Part shown: positions 17,805 to 27,321 of the stretch, in pieces
How the letters are laid out: the number at the start of each line of letters is the position of its first letter
Position numbering within the stretch: position 1 is the stretch's first letter
Made by a program: the position numbers and the translations under genes
Assembly: GCF_010727475.1 (NCBI RefSeq)
Contig: NZ_AP022567.1
Coordinates: forward strand, 3,534,001 to 3,598,000
Direction of reading: 5' to 3'
Source: Mycolicibacterium mageritense
GTDB lineage: Bacteria; Actinomycetota; Actinomycetes; Mycobacteriales; Mycobacteriaceae
Length of the DNA stretch: 64,000 nt
The notes under the pieces: generated by a model
What the model was told of the DNA's origin: nothing
The model's input: the letters and a program-made list of their open reading frames with translations, nothing else
Database searches by the model: none

Positions 17805-17930
17805 TTACTGGGCGGTGGCCAGGCGGCGTCCGCGCCAATCGCTGACCGCACGCACGGTGGAGGTCGCGGCGGGCACCAGGACCGGGAACAGGCCGATGAA
17901 GAACAGGAGGAAGAAGCCGAAAACAGACAT
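17805..17930 (-). CDS. Small single-span membrane protein (41 aa) upstream of the P450
   Basis: The frame begins MSVFGFFLLFFIGLFPVLVP and ends in a basic tail VSDWRGRRLATAQ. Residues 3-20 form one hydrophobic helix and the tail is positive, suggesting N-out/C-in insertion. It ends 27 nt before the P450 start, on the same strand, and is the first gene after the divergent regulatory gap. No family is recognised. It may recruit the P450 or reductase to the membrane or help import of a hydrophobic substrate; both ideas are inference. Confidence 0.6.
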   Translation of the reverse strand: MSVFGFFLLFFIGLFPVLVPAATSTVRAVSDWRGRRLATAQ

Positions 17931-18129
17931 GGAGAACTCGCTTTCTTGTCGGTGGGTTTTCGCTGTCGCCGCTGGTAGAGGGCTTGGCGCTGCGTTCGTG
18001 AAGAACGTTACGGAGATGTGGTGGCCGTCACGACGTCCTCAGCGGCTCAAATGGCGGCCCGCCTCTGTCCCCGGAGGACAAATTCCCAACCCGGCCACTT
18101 CGGCCCAGGGGGACAACTACGGTTTTCCC
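17931..18129. promoter_or_regulatory. Divergent intergenic region between P450 operon and PucR-type regulator
   Basis: These 199 nt separate the minus-strand P450 operon from the plus-strand regulator and must hold promoters for both if the starts are right. I see no clear palindrome or recognised operator. An upstream extension of the regulator frame crosses this gap but looks non-coding. Confidence 0.4.
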
Positions 18130-19392
18130 ATGGCGGGAAGCGGCGTCGTGGACGAGGCGCGGGTCGCGGAAGCCGCCGTGGCCGTGACCGCCCGACTGGT
18201 CGACAAACTGCCGGTCATCACCAGGACCGTTCAGCAATCTGTGGTTGCTGCAATATCGGAACTGCGCGACGAGGACGAGCTGCAGCAGTTGCTGCGCGAC
18301 ACCGTCGAGACCAATGTCGAGACGTTCTTCGCGGCGATCAGGCACGGCATATCGGTCCAGAACGTCGAACCGCCCGCCGCGGCGCTGGAGTATTCGCGGC
18401 GGCTGGCGCAGCGCGACGTGTCGGCCAATGCGTTGACCCGGGCGTACCGGCTGGGGCACCGTGCCGCGTTGCGGTTCATCCTCGACGAGATCCGTGAGGC
18501 AGGCCTCGACCCGACGCTGGGGCTCGCGGTCTATGAGCTCATGGAATCGGTGTCGTTCGACTACATCGACCAGATCTCGCTGCGTGTGGTCGAGGAGTAT
18601 CAGGACGAACGTGATCGCTGGGTCGAGTCTCGCAACAGCGTGCGGGCATCGCGGGTCAGGGAGTTGCTGGTGTCGGGCGAGGATGTCGACGTAGACGCCG
18701 CCGCGATGGCAATCCGCTACCCGCTGAGGCGAATTCATCTGGCCGCGGTTGCTTGGTGTGAGGGATCAGACGATGGCGACGAGCTGTCGTCGATGGAGCG
18801 GTTCTTCACCAGATTCGCGAAATGCATCGGGGCGCAGGAAAGCCCGTTGTTCATCTCGGTCGACCGGGTCACGGCGTGGGTGTGGATCCCGGTGCCGGGT
18901 GAGGCCTCCGACGACGTGGTGAACCGCTTGCGGGCAGCCGCAGACGGACCGCTGCTCGCGGTGGGCAACCCGTTGCCCGGCGTCGACGGTTTCCGGCATT
19001 CACACCGCCAGGCCCAGGAGGCCCGGTCCGTGGCCATCGCGGCGGGGCCCGCGCTGTGCAGGTTCACCGCGGCGAGCGACAGCGGGGTCTCGGTGGCCGC
19101 GCTGCTCGGCACCGACCTGGAATCTGCTGCGCAGTGGGTGGGTGACGTGCTCGGCCCGCTCGCCGCGGCGACTGAGAACGACGAGCGGCTCCGCGAAACC
19201 CTGCGTGCCTTCCTGAGGTCGGGATCGAGCTACAAGGCCGCGGCAGAAGAACTTCACCTGCACACCAATTCGGTGAAGTACCGCGTCAGCCGCGCCGTCG
19301 AACGACGGGGCAGGCCGATCACCGACGATCGGCTCGATGTCGAGGTGGCCTTGCTGCTGTGCCACTACTTCGGGGCGACGCTGCTGCGCTGA
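18130..19392 (+). CDS. PucR/CdaR-type transcriptional regulator
   Basis: This 420-residue protein, taken from ATG 18130, has a helical N-terminal half (DEARVAEAAVAVTARLVDKL through VVEEYQDERDRWV). A C-terminal PucR-type helix-turn-helix has the signature LRAFLRSGSSYKAAAEELHL, HTNSVKYRVSRAVE and ALLLCHYFGA. Members activate catabolic genes in response to a pathway compound. It is divergent from the P450-Rieske-GMC operon and is the obvious candidate regulator of that operon, which is inference from position. Longer in-frame starts upstream (from 17722) overlap the P450 gene and are rejected. Confidence 0.82.
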   Translation: MAGSGVVDEARVAEAAVAVTARLVDKLPVITRTVQQSVVAAISELRDEDELQQLLRDTVETNVETFFAAIRHGISVQNVEPPAAALEYSRRLAQRDVSANALTRAYRLGHRAALRFILDEIREAGLDPTLGLAVYELMESVSFDYIDQISLRVVEEYQDERDRWVESRNSVRASRVRELLVSGEDVDVDAAAMAIRYPLRRIHLAAVAWCEGSDDGDELSSMERFFTRFAKCIGAQESPLFISVDRVTAWVWIPVPGEASDDVVNRLRAAADGPLLAVGNPLPGVDGFRHSHRQAQEARSVAIAAGPALCRFTAASDSGVSVAALLGTDLESAAQWVGDVLGPLAAATENDERLRETLRAFLRSGSSYKAAAEELHLHTNSVKYRVSRAVERRGRPITDDRLDVEVALLLCHYFGATLLR

Positions 19393-19432
19393 AGTCGCGC
19401 CCCACCATGCCCACACGTACTAGCCTCGAGGC

Positions 19433-22400
19433 ATGGCGGGACCGAAGTTCTTTCTGGAGTGGCCTGTGCTGCGGCAATTCCGCTCCGGTGACCTGTTGGG
19501 CCGTGGGCCCGCGGTGACCTCGGCGCGCACGCGTGCCGTCGAGCCGCGCACCGCGACCGCCGACCGTGTGGTGCAGAGCGTGTGCCCGTACTGCGCGGTG
19601 GGTTGCGGGCAGCGGGTTTACGTCAAGGACGAGAGGGTCGTGCAGATCGAGGGCGATCCCGATTCGCCGATCTCGCGCGGCCGGTTGTGCCCCAAGGGCT
19701 CGGCGAGCGAGCAGTTGGTGAACTCGCCCGGCCGGCAGACCGAGGTGCTCTACCGTGCGCCCCGGGCCACCGAGTGGCAGAAGCTCGACCTCGACACCGC
19801 GATCGACATGGTGGCCGACCGGTTCATCAAATCGCGCCGCTACACCTGGCAGGAACGCGACGAGCAGGGCCGGCCGCTGCGCCGGACCATGGGCATCGCA
19901 TCGCTTGGTGGCGCCACGCTGGACAACGAAGAGAACTACCTGATCAAGAAACTCTTTACCGCTGCGGGCGCCATCCAGATCGAGAACCAGGCGCGTATTT
20001 GACACTCCGCCACGGTTCCCGGTCTGGGAGCCTCCTTCGGTCGCGGTGGCGCGACGCAACCCCTGCAAGACATGGCCAATGCGGACTGCATAGTCATCCA
20101 GGGCTCCAACATGGCCGAGTGCCACCCCGTGGGCTTCCAGTGGGTGACCGAGGCCAAGGCCCGCGGCGCGACGGTTATCCACGTCGACCCGCGGTTCACC
20201 CGCACCTCGGCGGTCGCTGACAAGCACGTCCCGATCCGGGCCGGCTCGGACGTCGTGTTGCTCGGCGCGCTGATCAACCACGTCCTGACCAACGACCTGT
20301 GGTTCAAGGAGTACGTGCTCGCTTACACCAACGCGGCCACGCTGATCAACGAGAACTACCGCGACACCGAGGATCTCGGTGGCCTGTTCTCTGGCTTCGA
20401 TCCCGAGACGGGCCAGTACGACCCGACCACATGGTCGTACGCCGATGCCGACGGTGGCGGGATCGGGTCGCCCGGCCGGGAGACGTCGGGTCTGAGCGCC
20501 TCGGACAGTGCCACCGGTGACCAGTACGGAAGCGGCGGACCGGCTCTCGAACACGCCGGGGTGCTGCGCGACGACACCCTGCAACATCCGCGGACGGTTT
20601 TCCAGATCGTCAAGCGGCACTACGCGCGCTACACGGCTGAGATGGTGCGCGACGTGTGCGGCATCAGCATCAGCGACTTCGAATACCTGGCCCGCACCAT
20701 TACGCAGAACTCGGGGCGCGAGCGCACCACGTGCTTCGCGTACGCGGTCGGTTGGACCCAACACACCCTCGGTGCCCAGTTCATCCGCACCGCAACCATT
20801 TTGCAGCTGCTGCTGGGCAACGTCGGTCGTCCGGGCAGCGGCATCATGGCGCTGCGCGGGCACGCCAGCATCCAGGGCTCGACCGACATCCCGACCCTGT
20901 TCAACCTGCTCCCGGGTTATCTGCCGATGCCCAAGGCCGGCAACCACGACACCTTCGATGCATACGTCGACGCGATCGGATCGAAAAAGCAAAAAGGCTT
21001 CTGGGCCAATGCCGACGCCTACACGGTGAGCCTGCTCAAGGCGTGGTGGGGCGACGCTGCGCGCGAGGACAACAACTGGGCCTACGACTATCTGCCCCGG
21101 CTGACTGGGCCGCACGGCACGTATCAGACCGTGATGTCGATGCTCGACGACGAGGTCGAGGGGTACTTCCTGCTCGGCCAGAACCCGGCGGTCGGCTCGG
21201 CGCACGGCCGGATGCAGCGCCTGGGCATGGCGCACCTGAAGTGGCTTGTGGTGCGCGATCTCAACCTCATCGAATCGGCGACGTTCTGGAAGGACTCACC
21301 CGAAATCGCGTCGGGTGAGCTGCGCACCGAGGACATCGAGACCGAGGTGTTCTTCCTGCCCGCGGCCACCCACGTCGAGAAGGCCGGATCGTTCACGCAG
21401 ACCCAGCGGCTTGTGCAGTGGCGCCATCAGGCACTCGCGCCGCCCGGGCAGTGCCAGAGCGAACTGGACTTCTTCTTCAAGCTTGGTCAACGGATCCGCG
21501 CCAAGCTCGCAGGGTCGACCGACGAGCGGGACCGCCCGCTGCTCGACCTCACGTGGGACTATCCGACCGACGAGCACGGCGAACCGTTGCCCGAGTCGGT
21601 GCTCGCCGAGATCAACGGGTGTCAGTTGACCGGACCCGACGCGGGCAAGCCGTTGTCGTCGTACAACGAACTGCGCGCCGACGGGTCCACCGCTGCGGGC
21701 TGCTGGATCTACACCGGCGTCTACGCCGAGGGCGTCAACCAGGCGGCGCGCCGGGTGCCTCGCGGCGGCCATGGCCCCAGCCAGTCGGAGTGGGGTTGGG
21801 CCTGGCCCGCCGACCGGCGCATGCTCTACAACCGCGCGTCGGCCGACCCGGACGGGAAGCCGTGGAGCGACCGCAAGAAATACGTCTGGTGGGATGACCA
21901 GCAGTCCCGCTGGGTCGGCGACGACGTGCCGGACTTCCCCGTGGATCTGGCCCCGCACAGCCGGCCGGACCCGGCGCTCGGCGGGCCTGCTGCGTTGGCG
22001 GGTGACGACCCGTTCGTCATGCAACCCGACGGCAAAGGGTGGCTGTTCGCGCCGCGCGGCATGCTCGACGGGCCACTCCCGACGCACTATGAACCGCAGG
22101 AGTCGCCGGTCGCCAATGCGCTGTACCCACAGCAGCAGAGCCCGTCGCGGATCATCTTCCCGCGCAAGGACAATCTGAGCGCTCCCAGCGCGGGTGACGC
22201 AGGGGTGGACGTCTACCCGTATGTCTTTACGACGTACCGGCTCACCGAACACCACACGGCAGGTGGCATGAGCCGTTGGCTGCCTTATCTTTCCGAGCTG
22301 CAGCCCGAGATGTTCTGCGAGGTATCGCCCGAGCTGGCCGCCGAACGCGGCCTGGAACCCTACGGCTGGGCCACGATCGTGTCGCCGCGCGCCGCGATCG

Positions 22401-22774
22401 AGGCCCGCGTGCTGGTGACCGAGCGGATGACCCCGCTGACCATCGGCGGGCACACCGTGCACCAGATCGGGTTGCCGTATCACTGGGGTGTCGGCGGCGA
22501 TGCGGTCGTCAGCGGCGACGCGGCCAACGACCTGCTCGGCCTCGCACTCGACCCGAACGTGCAGATCCAGGAGTCCAAGGCCGGGTCATGCGACATCCGG
22601 CCCGGCCGGCGGCCGCAGGGCCCCGCGCTGCTGCGGTTGATCGAGGAGTACCAGTCCCGTGCCGGGGTGACCACCGAGACCGACAACGTCCGGATCACCG
22701 ACCCGGCGCGCGAGATCGTCGACCCGCCGCCCGAACAAGATGACCCAGAGAAGGAAGGATGGTCACGGTGGTGA
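19433..22774 (+). CDS. fdhA: Selenocysteine-containing formate dehydrogenase, alpha subunit (in-frame TGA at 20000-20002)
   Basis: Reading through one TGA gives a 1113-residue molybdopterin oxidoreductase like E. coli FdnG. An N-terminal 4Fe-4S site is formed by Cys 51, 54, 58 and 86 (CPYCAVGC, GRLCPKG). Sec190 lies in QARI-U-HSATVPGL, which aligns with QARV-U-HGPTV of FdnG. Bis-MGD-binding domains follow to the C-terminus. Sec is expected to coordinate Mo or W and drive formate oxidation to CO2. There is no twin-arginine signal, unlike FdnG, so the enzyme probably faces the cytoplasm. A SECIS hairpin lies just after the TGA and selD, selC, selA and selB follow nearby. Read as two pieces (19433-20002 and 20072-22774) it would wrongly look broken. 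fdhB follows after 19 nt. Confidence 0.95.
20000..20032 (+). promoter_or_regulatory. SECIS element with UGA(Sec) codon
   Basis: After the TGA come 18 nt and then the loop GGTCT. It is closed by a 7-bp stem, GGTTCCC (20014-20020) with GGGAGCC (20026-20032), one pair being G-U. The GGUCU loop and the 18-nt spacing match what I recall of the E. coli fdhF SECIS bound by SelB. GCCAC at 20009-20013 and GTGGC at 20046-20050 could add an outer stem. Confidence 0.85.
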
Positions 22775-22793
22775 CGTCCGGGAGGGAACGCTG

Positions 22794-23774
22794 ATGGGCC
22801 AGTTCGCGGGACCGAGCGACCCGGCCGCCGACGCGCACTGGGCCGAACACGTTGCCGAGCGCAAGGGATTCTTCACCGACACATCGATCTGCATCGGCTG
22901 CAAGGCGTGTGAGGTCGCGTGCAAGGAGTGGAACCGCAATCCGCGCGACGGCGACCTCGAGCTGCTCGGATCGTCCTACGACAACACCGGGGCGCTCGGC
23001 GCCAGCACGTGGCGGCACGTCGCGTTCGTCGAACAGAACCGCGACCGCATCGAGGAGGCCCGTGAGTCCGGCCGCGCGCTGGTGGGGCTCGGGATGCCTG
23101 CCGTCGGCGCGCCCGAACCGGACATCACGCCGCCCGACACCCCCGAGTTCCGTTGGCTCATGGCCTCGGACGTGTGCAAGCACTGCACCCATGCCGGCTG
23201 CCTCGACGTGTGCCCGACAGGCGCGATGTTCCGCACCGAGTTCGGCACCGTGGTGGTGCAGGCCGACGTGTGCAACGGCTGCGGGACATGCGTGGCGGGT
23301 TGCCCGTTCGGGGTGGTCGAGCGGCGCAGCGACGGCACGGCCGCGCCGACCACGCGGTCCGGCGAACGCAAAGGCGAGCAGCCCGAGGTGCCCAAACGCG
23401 GCATCGCGCAGAAGTGCACGCTGTGCTACGACCGCCTCGTCGAGGACGAGACGCCCGCGTGTGCGAAGACCTGCCCGACCACGTCGATCAAGTTCGGTGA
23501 CCACGACGATCTGGTCGCCGAGGCCAGGGACCGTGTCGCGCAACTGCACGCGCAGGGCCTGACCGAGGCCCGGCTGTACGGCGCCAACGAGCTCGACGGT
23601 GTCGGTGGCACAGGCTCGGTGTTCCTGTTGCTCGACGAGCCCGAGGTGTACGGTCTGCCACCCGATCCTCGAGTGTGCACGGCCGATCTGATGACGATGT
23701 ACAAGCGGGCCGGTGTCGCGGCGCTGGGAATGGTTGCGGCCGCCGCATTTTCGTTCCTCCGGGGTCGCTCGTGA
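22794..23774 (+). CDS. fdhB: Formate dehydrogenase iron-sulfur subunit
   Basis: This 326-residue FdnH-like electron-transfer subunit has four ferredoxin-type cysteine clusters: CIGCKACEVACKEW, CKHCTHAGCLDVCP, CNGCGTCVAGCP and CTLCYDRL with ACAKTCP. It would relay electrons from the molybdenum subunit to the membrane. A short hydrophobic C-terminal helix (VAALGMVAAAAFSFLRG) can anchor it. The ATG at 22794 is chosen because GGAGGG sits 8 nt upstream; an upstream ATG at 22740 lies inside fdhA. Its stop overlaps the GTG start of the next subunit gene. Confidence 0.92.
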   Translation: MGQFAGPSDPAADAHWAEHVAERKGFFTDTSICIGCKACEVACKEWNRNPRDGDLELLGSSYDNTGALGASTWRHVAFVEQNRDRIEEARESGRALVGLGMPAVGAPEPDITPPDTPEFRWLMASDVCKHCTHAGCLDVCPTGAMFRTEFGTVVVQADVCNGCGTCVAGCPFGVVERRSDGTAAPTTRSGERKGEQPEVPKRGIAQKCTLCYDRLVEDETPACAKTCPTTSIKFGDHDDLVAEARDRVAQLHAQGLTEARLYGANELDGVGGTGSVFLLLDEPEVYGLPPDPRVCTADLMTMYKRAGVAALGMVAAAAFSFLRGRS

Positions 23775-24850
23775 GCGAATTCGACAGCTATCGCCCGCCC
23801 GAGCCGGCCCGCCGCCGGCGCGGCGGGGTCAAGCGCCGCCGCGGTTTACGCGGTGGCGGCGACGGCGCGCGCGAGATGCCGATGGTGCCCGAGGCCGAGT
23901 TCACGTCGTACTACGGCAGGCCGGTCGTCAAACCGCCACCATGGGGCCACGAGGTCGCGGCGTATCTGTTCCTGGGCGGGGTCGCAGGTGGATCGGGCCT
24001 GATCGGGCTCGGTGCGCAGCTGACCGGGCGGGCCAAGCTGCGGCGCAATGCCCGGCTCGGTGCGCTGACCGCGGTCGGCCTCGGCGGCGTGGCGCTGGTC
24101 GCGGACCTCGGCAGACCGGACCGCTTCTACAACATGCTGCGCACCTTCAAGATCACCTCGCCGATGAGCGTGGGGTCGTGGATCCTGTCGGCGTTCAGCG
24201 GCGGTATGGGAGTCGCCGCGGTCGCCGAGGTCGACCGGATGACGGGGGAGCGGCTGCCGCTGGGGCCGTTGCGCGGGGTGCTGCGCGCTGTCGAAGGGCC
24301 GGCCGGGCTCGAGGCCGGGGTGTTCGCCGCGCCGCTGGCCGTCTACACCGCGGTGCTGTTGTCCGACACCGCGACCCCGACGTGGAACGCCGCGCACCGA
24401 GATCTGCCGTTCGTGTTCGTCAGCTCGGCGAGCCTCGCGTCGGCCGGGCTCGCGATGGTGACCACGCCGGTGGCCGAGACCGGCCCGGTGCGCACCCTCG
24501 CAGCACTCGGCGTGATCGGGGACATCACGGCCATGAAACTCATGGAGCGCCGCATGGATCCCGTGGCGGCCGAGCCGCTGCACCACGGCACGGCCGGGCA
24601 GATGCTGCGATGGTCCGAGCGGCTCGCGGTCGCCGGCGGGCTCGGCGCGGTCCTCGGTGGGCGCAACCGGCTCGTCGCGGCGGCGTCGGGGCTGGCTCTG
24701 TTGGCGGCTTCGGCACTGACCCGGTTCGGTGTGTTCGAGGCGGGCATCCATTCCGCGAAGGATCCGCGCTACACGATCGAGCCGCAGAAGCGCAGGCTTG
24801 CCGCCCGGCGCGCAGCGGGCATCACCGACGATTCGATCACGACGGCCTGA
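23771..24850 (+). CDS. NrfD/PsrC-type membrane subunit of formate dehydrogenase
   Basis: In this 359-residue polytopic protein an Arg-rich cytoplasmic N-terminus (residues 1-60) is followed by about eight hydrophobic segments, for example HEVAAYLFLGGVAGGSGLIG, LGALTAVGLGGVALVADLG and LVAAASGLALLAASAL. LGRPDRFYNMLRTFKITSPM is typical of NrfD/PsrC quinone-reducing subunits. It replaces the FdnI cytochrome b of the E. coli enzyme and would deliver electrons to menaquinone. The start GTG 23771 forms a GTGA overlap with fdhB. It converges on selD with 17 nt between them. Confidence 0.85.
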   Translation: MSEFDSYRPPEPARRRRGGVKRRRGLRGGGDGAREMPMVPEAEFTSYYGRPVVKPPPWGHEVAAYLFLGGVAGGSGLIGLGAQLTGRAKLRRNARLGALTAVGLGGVALVADLGRPDRFYNMLRTFKITSPMSVGSWILSAFSGGMGVAAVAEVDRMTGERLPLGPLRGVLRAVEGPAGLEAGVFAAPLAVYTAVLLSDTATPTWNAAHRDLPFVFVSSASLASAGLAMVTTPVAETGPVRTLAALGVIGDITAMKLMERRMDPVAAEPLHHGTAGQMLRWSERLAVAGGLGAVLGGRNRLVAAASGLALLAASALTRFGVFEAGIHSAKDPRYTIEPQKRRLAARRAAGITDDSITTA

Positions 24851-24867
24851 CCGAGTTTCGCGTCCGC

Positions 24868-25848
24868 CTAGCGAACCTCGATGCCCGACCCCGTCACGGT
24901 GTGCCCGATGACGGGATAACCGGGCACCTCGCCGACCACGAGCAGCCCGCCCGAGGTCTGGGCGTCGGCGAGCAGCAGCAGGTCGTCTTCGGAGACGTCG
25001 GCGCCGGGACGCAGGTGCGGCCGCACCCAGTCGAGATTGCGGCGCGTGCCGCCGGACACGAAGCCGTCGCGCAGCGCGTCGAGCGCACCGTCGACGACGG
25101 GCACCGCGCCTCGGTCGATCACCGCGCCGACGCCGGAGGCCCGGCACATCTTGTGCAGGTGCCCCAGCAGGCCGAAGCCCGTGACATCGGTGGCCGCCCG
25201 GGCGCCCGCCGCCAAAGCGGCCTCGGACGCGTCACGGTTGAGCGCCGTCATGGTCGCGAGCGCCTCGGCGAACACCTCGCCGGTCTGCTTGTGCCGGTTG
25301 TTCAGCAGGCCGACGCCGATCGGCTTGGTCAAGGTGAGGGGCAGCCCAGCCTCGGCGGCGTCGTTGCGCAGCAACCGATCAGGGGCGGCAACGCCCGTCA
25401 CCGCCATGCCGTATTTGGGCTCCGGATCATCGATGGAATGCCCGCCGATCACCGGGCAGCCGGCCTGGGCGGCGACCGCGAGGCCGCCGCGCAGCACCTC
25501 GGTCATCAACTCCATCGGCAGGGTTTCGCGCGGCCAGCCCACCAGGTTGATCGCGACGACAGGACGCCCGCCCATCGCATACACGTCGGACAGCGCGTTG
25601 GCCGCGGCGATGCGGCCCCAGTCGTAGGCGTCGTCGACCACGGGCGTGAAGAAGTCGGCGGTCGAGAGCACCGCGAGGTCGTCGCGGACCAGCACCGCGG
25701 CCGCGTCGTCGCCGTCGTCGAGGCCGACGAGGACGTGGTCACCGGACTGTCCGACCAGCCCGCGGACCGCGTCCTCCAACTCGCCCGGCGGGATCTTGCA
25801 GGCGCACCCGCCGCCGTGGGCGTAGCCGGTGAGGCGAACGGTTTCCAT
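24868..25848 (-). CDS. selD: Selenophosphate synthetase (selenide, water dikinase)
   Basis: This 326-residue enzyme makes selenophosphate from selenide and ATP, the selenium donor for SelA. The N-terminal catalytic loop HGGGCACKIPP carries Cys15 and Lys18, matching Cys17 and Lys20 of E. coli SelD. The Cys form, not a Sec form, is used. DDAAAVLVRDD, PQTSGGLL-like AQTSGGLLVVGEVP and TDVTGFGLLGHL are family blocks. It is convergent with the formate dehydrogenase operon and divergent from the tRNA-Sec gene 43 nt away. Confidence 0.95.
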   Translation of the reverse strand: METVRLTGYAHGGGCACKIPPGELEDAVRGLVGQSGDHVLVGLDDGDDAAAVLVRDDLAVLSTADFFTPVVDDAYDWGRIAAANALSDVYAMGGRPVVAINLVGWPRETLPMELMTEVLRGGLAVAAQAGCPVIGGHSIDDPEPKYGMAVTGVAAPDRLLRNDAAEAGLPLTLTKPIGVGLLNNRHKQTGEVFAEALATMTALNRDASEAALAAGARAATDVTGFGLLGHLHKMCRASGVGAVIDRGAVPVVDGALDALRDGFVSGGTRRNLDWVRPHLRPGADVSEDDLLLLADAQTSGGLLVVGEVPGYPVIGHTVTGSGIEVR

Positions 25849-25891
25849 GGCGTCAATGTAGCCGCCCGGGGCATTGGCTAGGTTTAGCGGC

Positions 25892-25987
25892 GGAGGCGTT
25901 TGGGTTCCTGGTGGTCCCCCCGGTCTTCAAAACCGGTGAGGCCGAGTAGCTCGGCCTGGCGGGTTCGATTCCCGTCCGCCTCCGCCA
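25892..25987 (+). tRNA. selC: tRNA-Sec (anticodon TCA)
   Basis: This 96-nt gene has anticodon stem CCGGT/ACCGG with loop CTTCAAA (anticodon TCA). The variable arm is long, GGCCGAG-TAG-CTCGGCC. The T arm is GCGGG-TTCGATT-CCCGT and the 3' end is an encoded GCCA as in E. coli tRNA-Sec. The acceptor strand GGAGGCG pairs with CGCCTCC over 7 bp; the eighth expected pair is a U-C mismatch. An alternative fold starting 3 nt earlier pairs GGCGGAGG with CCTCCGCC but leaves no room for the T arm. Confidence 0.93.
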
Positions 25988-26017
25988 GTCGTTGCTGTCG
26001 GCGTCAGAGGAGGGCAC

Positions 26018-27319
26018 GTGACCCAGCTCGACCCGCGTCGGCACATTCCGCGCACCGATCAGCTGCTGGCGTTGCCCGAGGTGCTCGAGGCCCGAAACCG
26101 GCTCGGCGAGCCGATGATTCGCACCGTGGTCCTCGAGGCCCAGGAGCAGGCCCGCCGCGGCGAGCTGGCCCCGGACGACGTCGCGACGGCCGTGGTGACC
26201 GCACTGGCCGCGCGGGCACCGGTGTCACTGCGGCCTGTGCTCAACGCCACCGGTGTCGTAGTGCACACCAATCTGGGCCGGGCGCCGCTGTCTCCCGTGG
26301 CGGTGGATGCGTTGGTCTCGGCCAGTGGATATGTCGACGTCGAGCTGGATCTCGGCACCGGCACCCGATCCAAGCGCGGGGTGGCAGCACGCCAAGCGCT
26401 GCTCGCGGCGTGCCCCGCGGCCGAGGACGCGCTCGTGGTCAACAACGGGGCTGCCGCGCTTGTGCTGGCCACCACCGCACTCGCCGCGGGTCGCGAGGTC
26501 GTGGTGAGCCGTGGTGAGCTGATCGAGATCGGCGCAGGCTTCCGTCTGCCCGACCTCATTGCGTCGACCGGGGCCAGGCTGCGTGAGGTCGGCACCACCA
26601 ACCGCACGCACCTGACGGACTACGCCGACGCGCTCGGCCCCGACACCGGATGCGTGCTCAAAGTCCATCCGAGCAATTTCCGGGTCACCGGGTTCACGTC
26701 CGGGGTCGCGCTGCCCGAACTCAGGAAAATGCTGAGTGACAACGGGATTCCCCTCGTCGTCGATCTGGGCAGCGGCCTGCTCGAACCGGATCCGCTGCTG
26801 CCCGACGAACCCGATGCCGCTACGGCGCTCTCCCAGGGCGCGGACGTGATCACCGGGAGCGGGGACAAGCTGCTCGGCGGCCCGCAGGCCGGCATCGTGC
26901 TCGGCCGCGCCGAGATCGTGGCCCGCCTCGCCAGGCACCCGCTCGCGCGCGCCGTGCGCGCCGACAAGCTCACCCTCGCCGCGCTCGAGGCGACGGTGTG
27001 CGGCGGGCCCGCCCCGGTGATCCAGGCGCTGCATGCCGACCCAGACGTGCTGCGCGCCCGGGCCGAACGCATCGCCGACGCCGTGGGTGCTGCCGTGGTG
27101 CCGCACGACGGCCGCGTCGGCGGGGGTGGTGCGCCCGGCGTCCCGTTGCCGGGCTGGGCAGTCCGGCTGCCCGAGGCCGTCGCGGCCCGGCTGCGCGCAG
27201 GCGACCCTGCGGTGCTGCCCCGCGTGCACGACGGTGCCTGCCTGCTCGACCTGCGTTGCATACCCGAGGCCGACGACGAGCGTCTGCTCGCCGCCGTCCG
27301 GACCGCACTGGACGGTTGA
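26018..27319 (+). CDS. selA: L-seryl-tRNA(Sec) selenium transferase
   Basis: This 433-residue PLP enzyme converts Ser-tRNA(Sec) to Sec-tRNA(Sec) using selenophosphate. The PLP lysine is Lys284 in TGSGDKLLGGPQAG. RPVLNATGVVVHTNLGRAPL, VVNNGAAALVLATTAL and RGELIEIGAGFRLPDLIASTG are typical SelA blocks. The start is GTG 26018 with AGAGGAGGG upstream. It begins 30 nt after the tRNA-Sec gene and ends 2 nt before selB, so tRNA-Sec, selA and selB may share one transcript. Confidence 0.95.
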   Translation: MTQLDPRRHIPRTDQLLALPEVLEARNRLGEPMIRTVVLEAQEQARRGELAPDDVATAVVTALAARAPVSLRPVLNATGVVVHTNLGRAPLSPVAVDALVSASGYVDVELDLGTGTRSKRGVAARQALLAACPAAEDALVVNNGAAALVLATTALAAGREVVVSRGELIEIGAGFRLPDLIASTGARLREVGTTNRTHLTDYADALGPDTGCVLKVHPSNFRVTGFTSGVALPELRKMLSDNGIPLVVDLGSGLLEPDPLLPDEPDAATALSQGADVITGSGDKLLGGPQAGIVLGRAEIVARLARHPLARAVRADKLTLAALEATVCGGPAPVIQALHADPDVLRARAERIADAVGAAVVPHDGRVGGGGAPGVPLPGWAVRLPEAVAARLRAGDPAVLPRVHDGACLLDLRCIPEADDERLLAAVRTALDG

Positions 27320-27321
27320 CG

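Noticed and set aside
20000..20002. TGA in fdhA as a premature stop or pseudogene
   Set aside because: The context aligns with the Sec site of FdnG, a SECIS follows, and the full Sec machinery is adjacent.
19319..21235. Long minus-strand frame opposite fdhA
   Set aside because: Antisense to a well-supported selenoprotein gene and lacks any motif.
25889..25987. tRNA-Sec starting at 25889 with an 8-bp GGCGGAGG stem
   Set aside because: It pairs well but leaves three unpaired bases between T arm and acceptor and loses the GCCA end; the start at 25892 fits known tRNA-Sec better.
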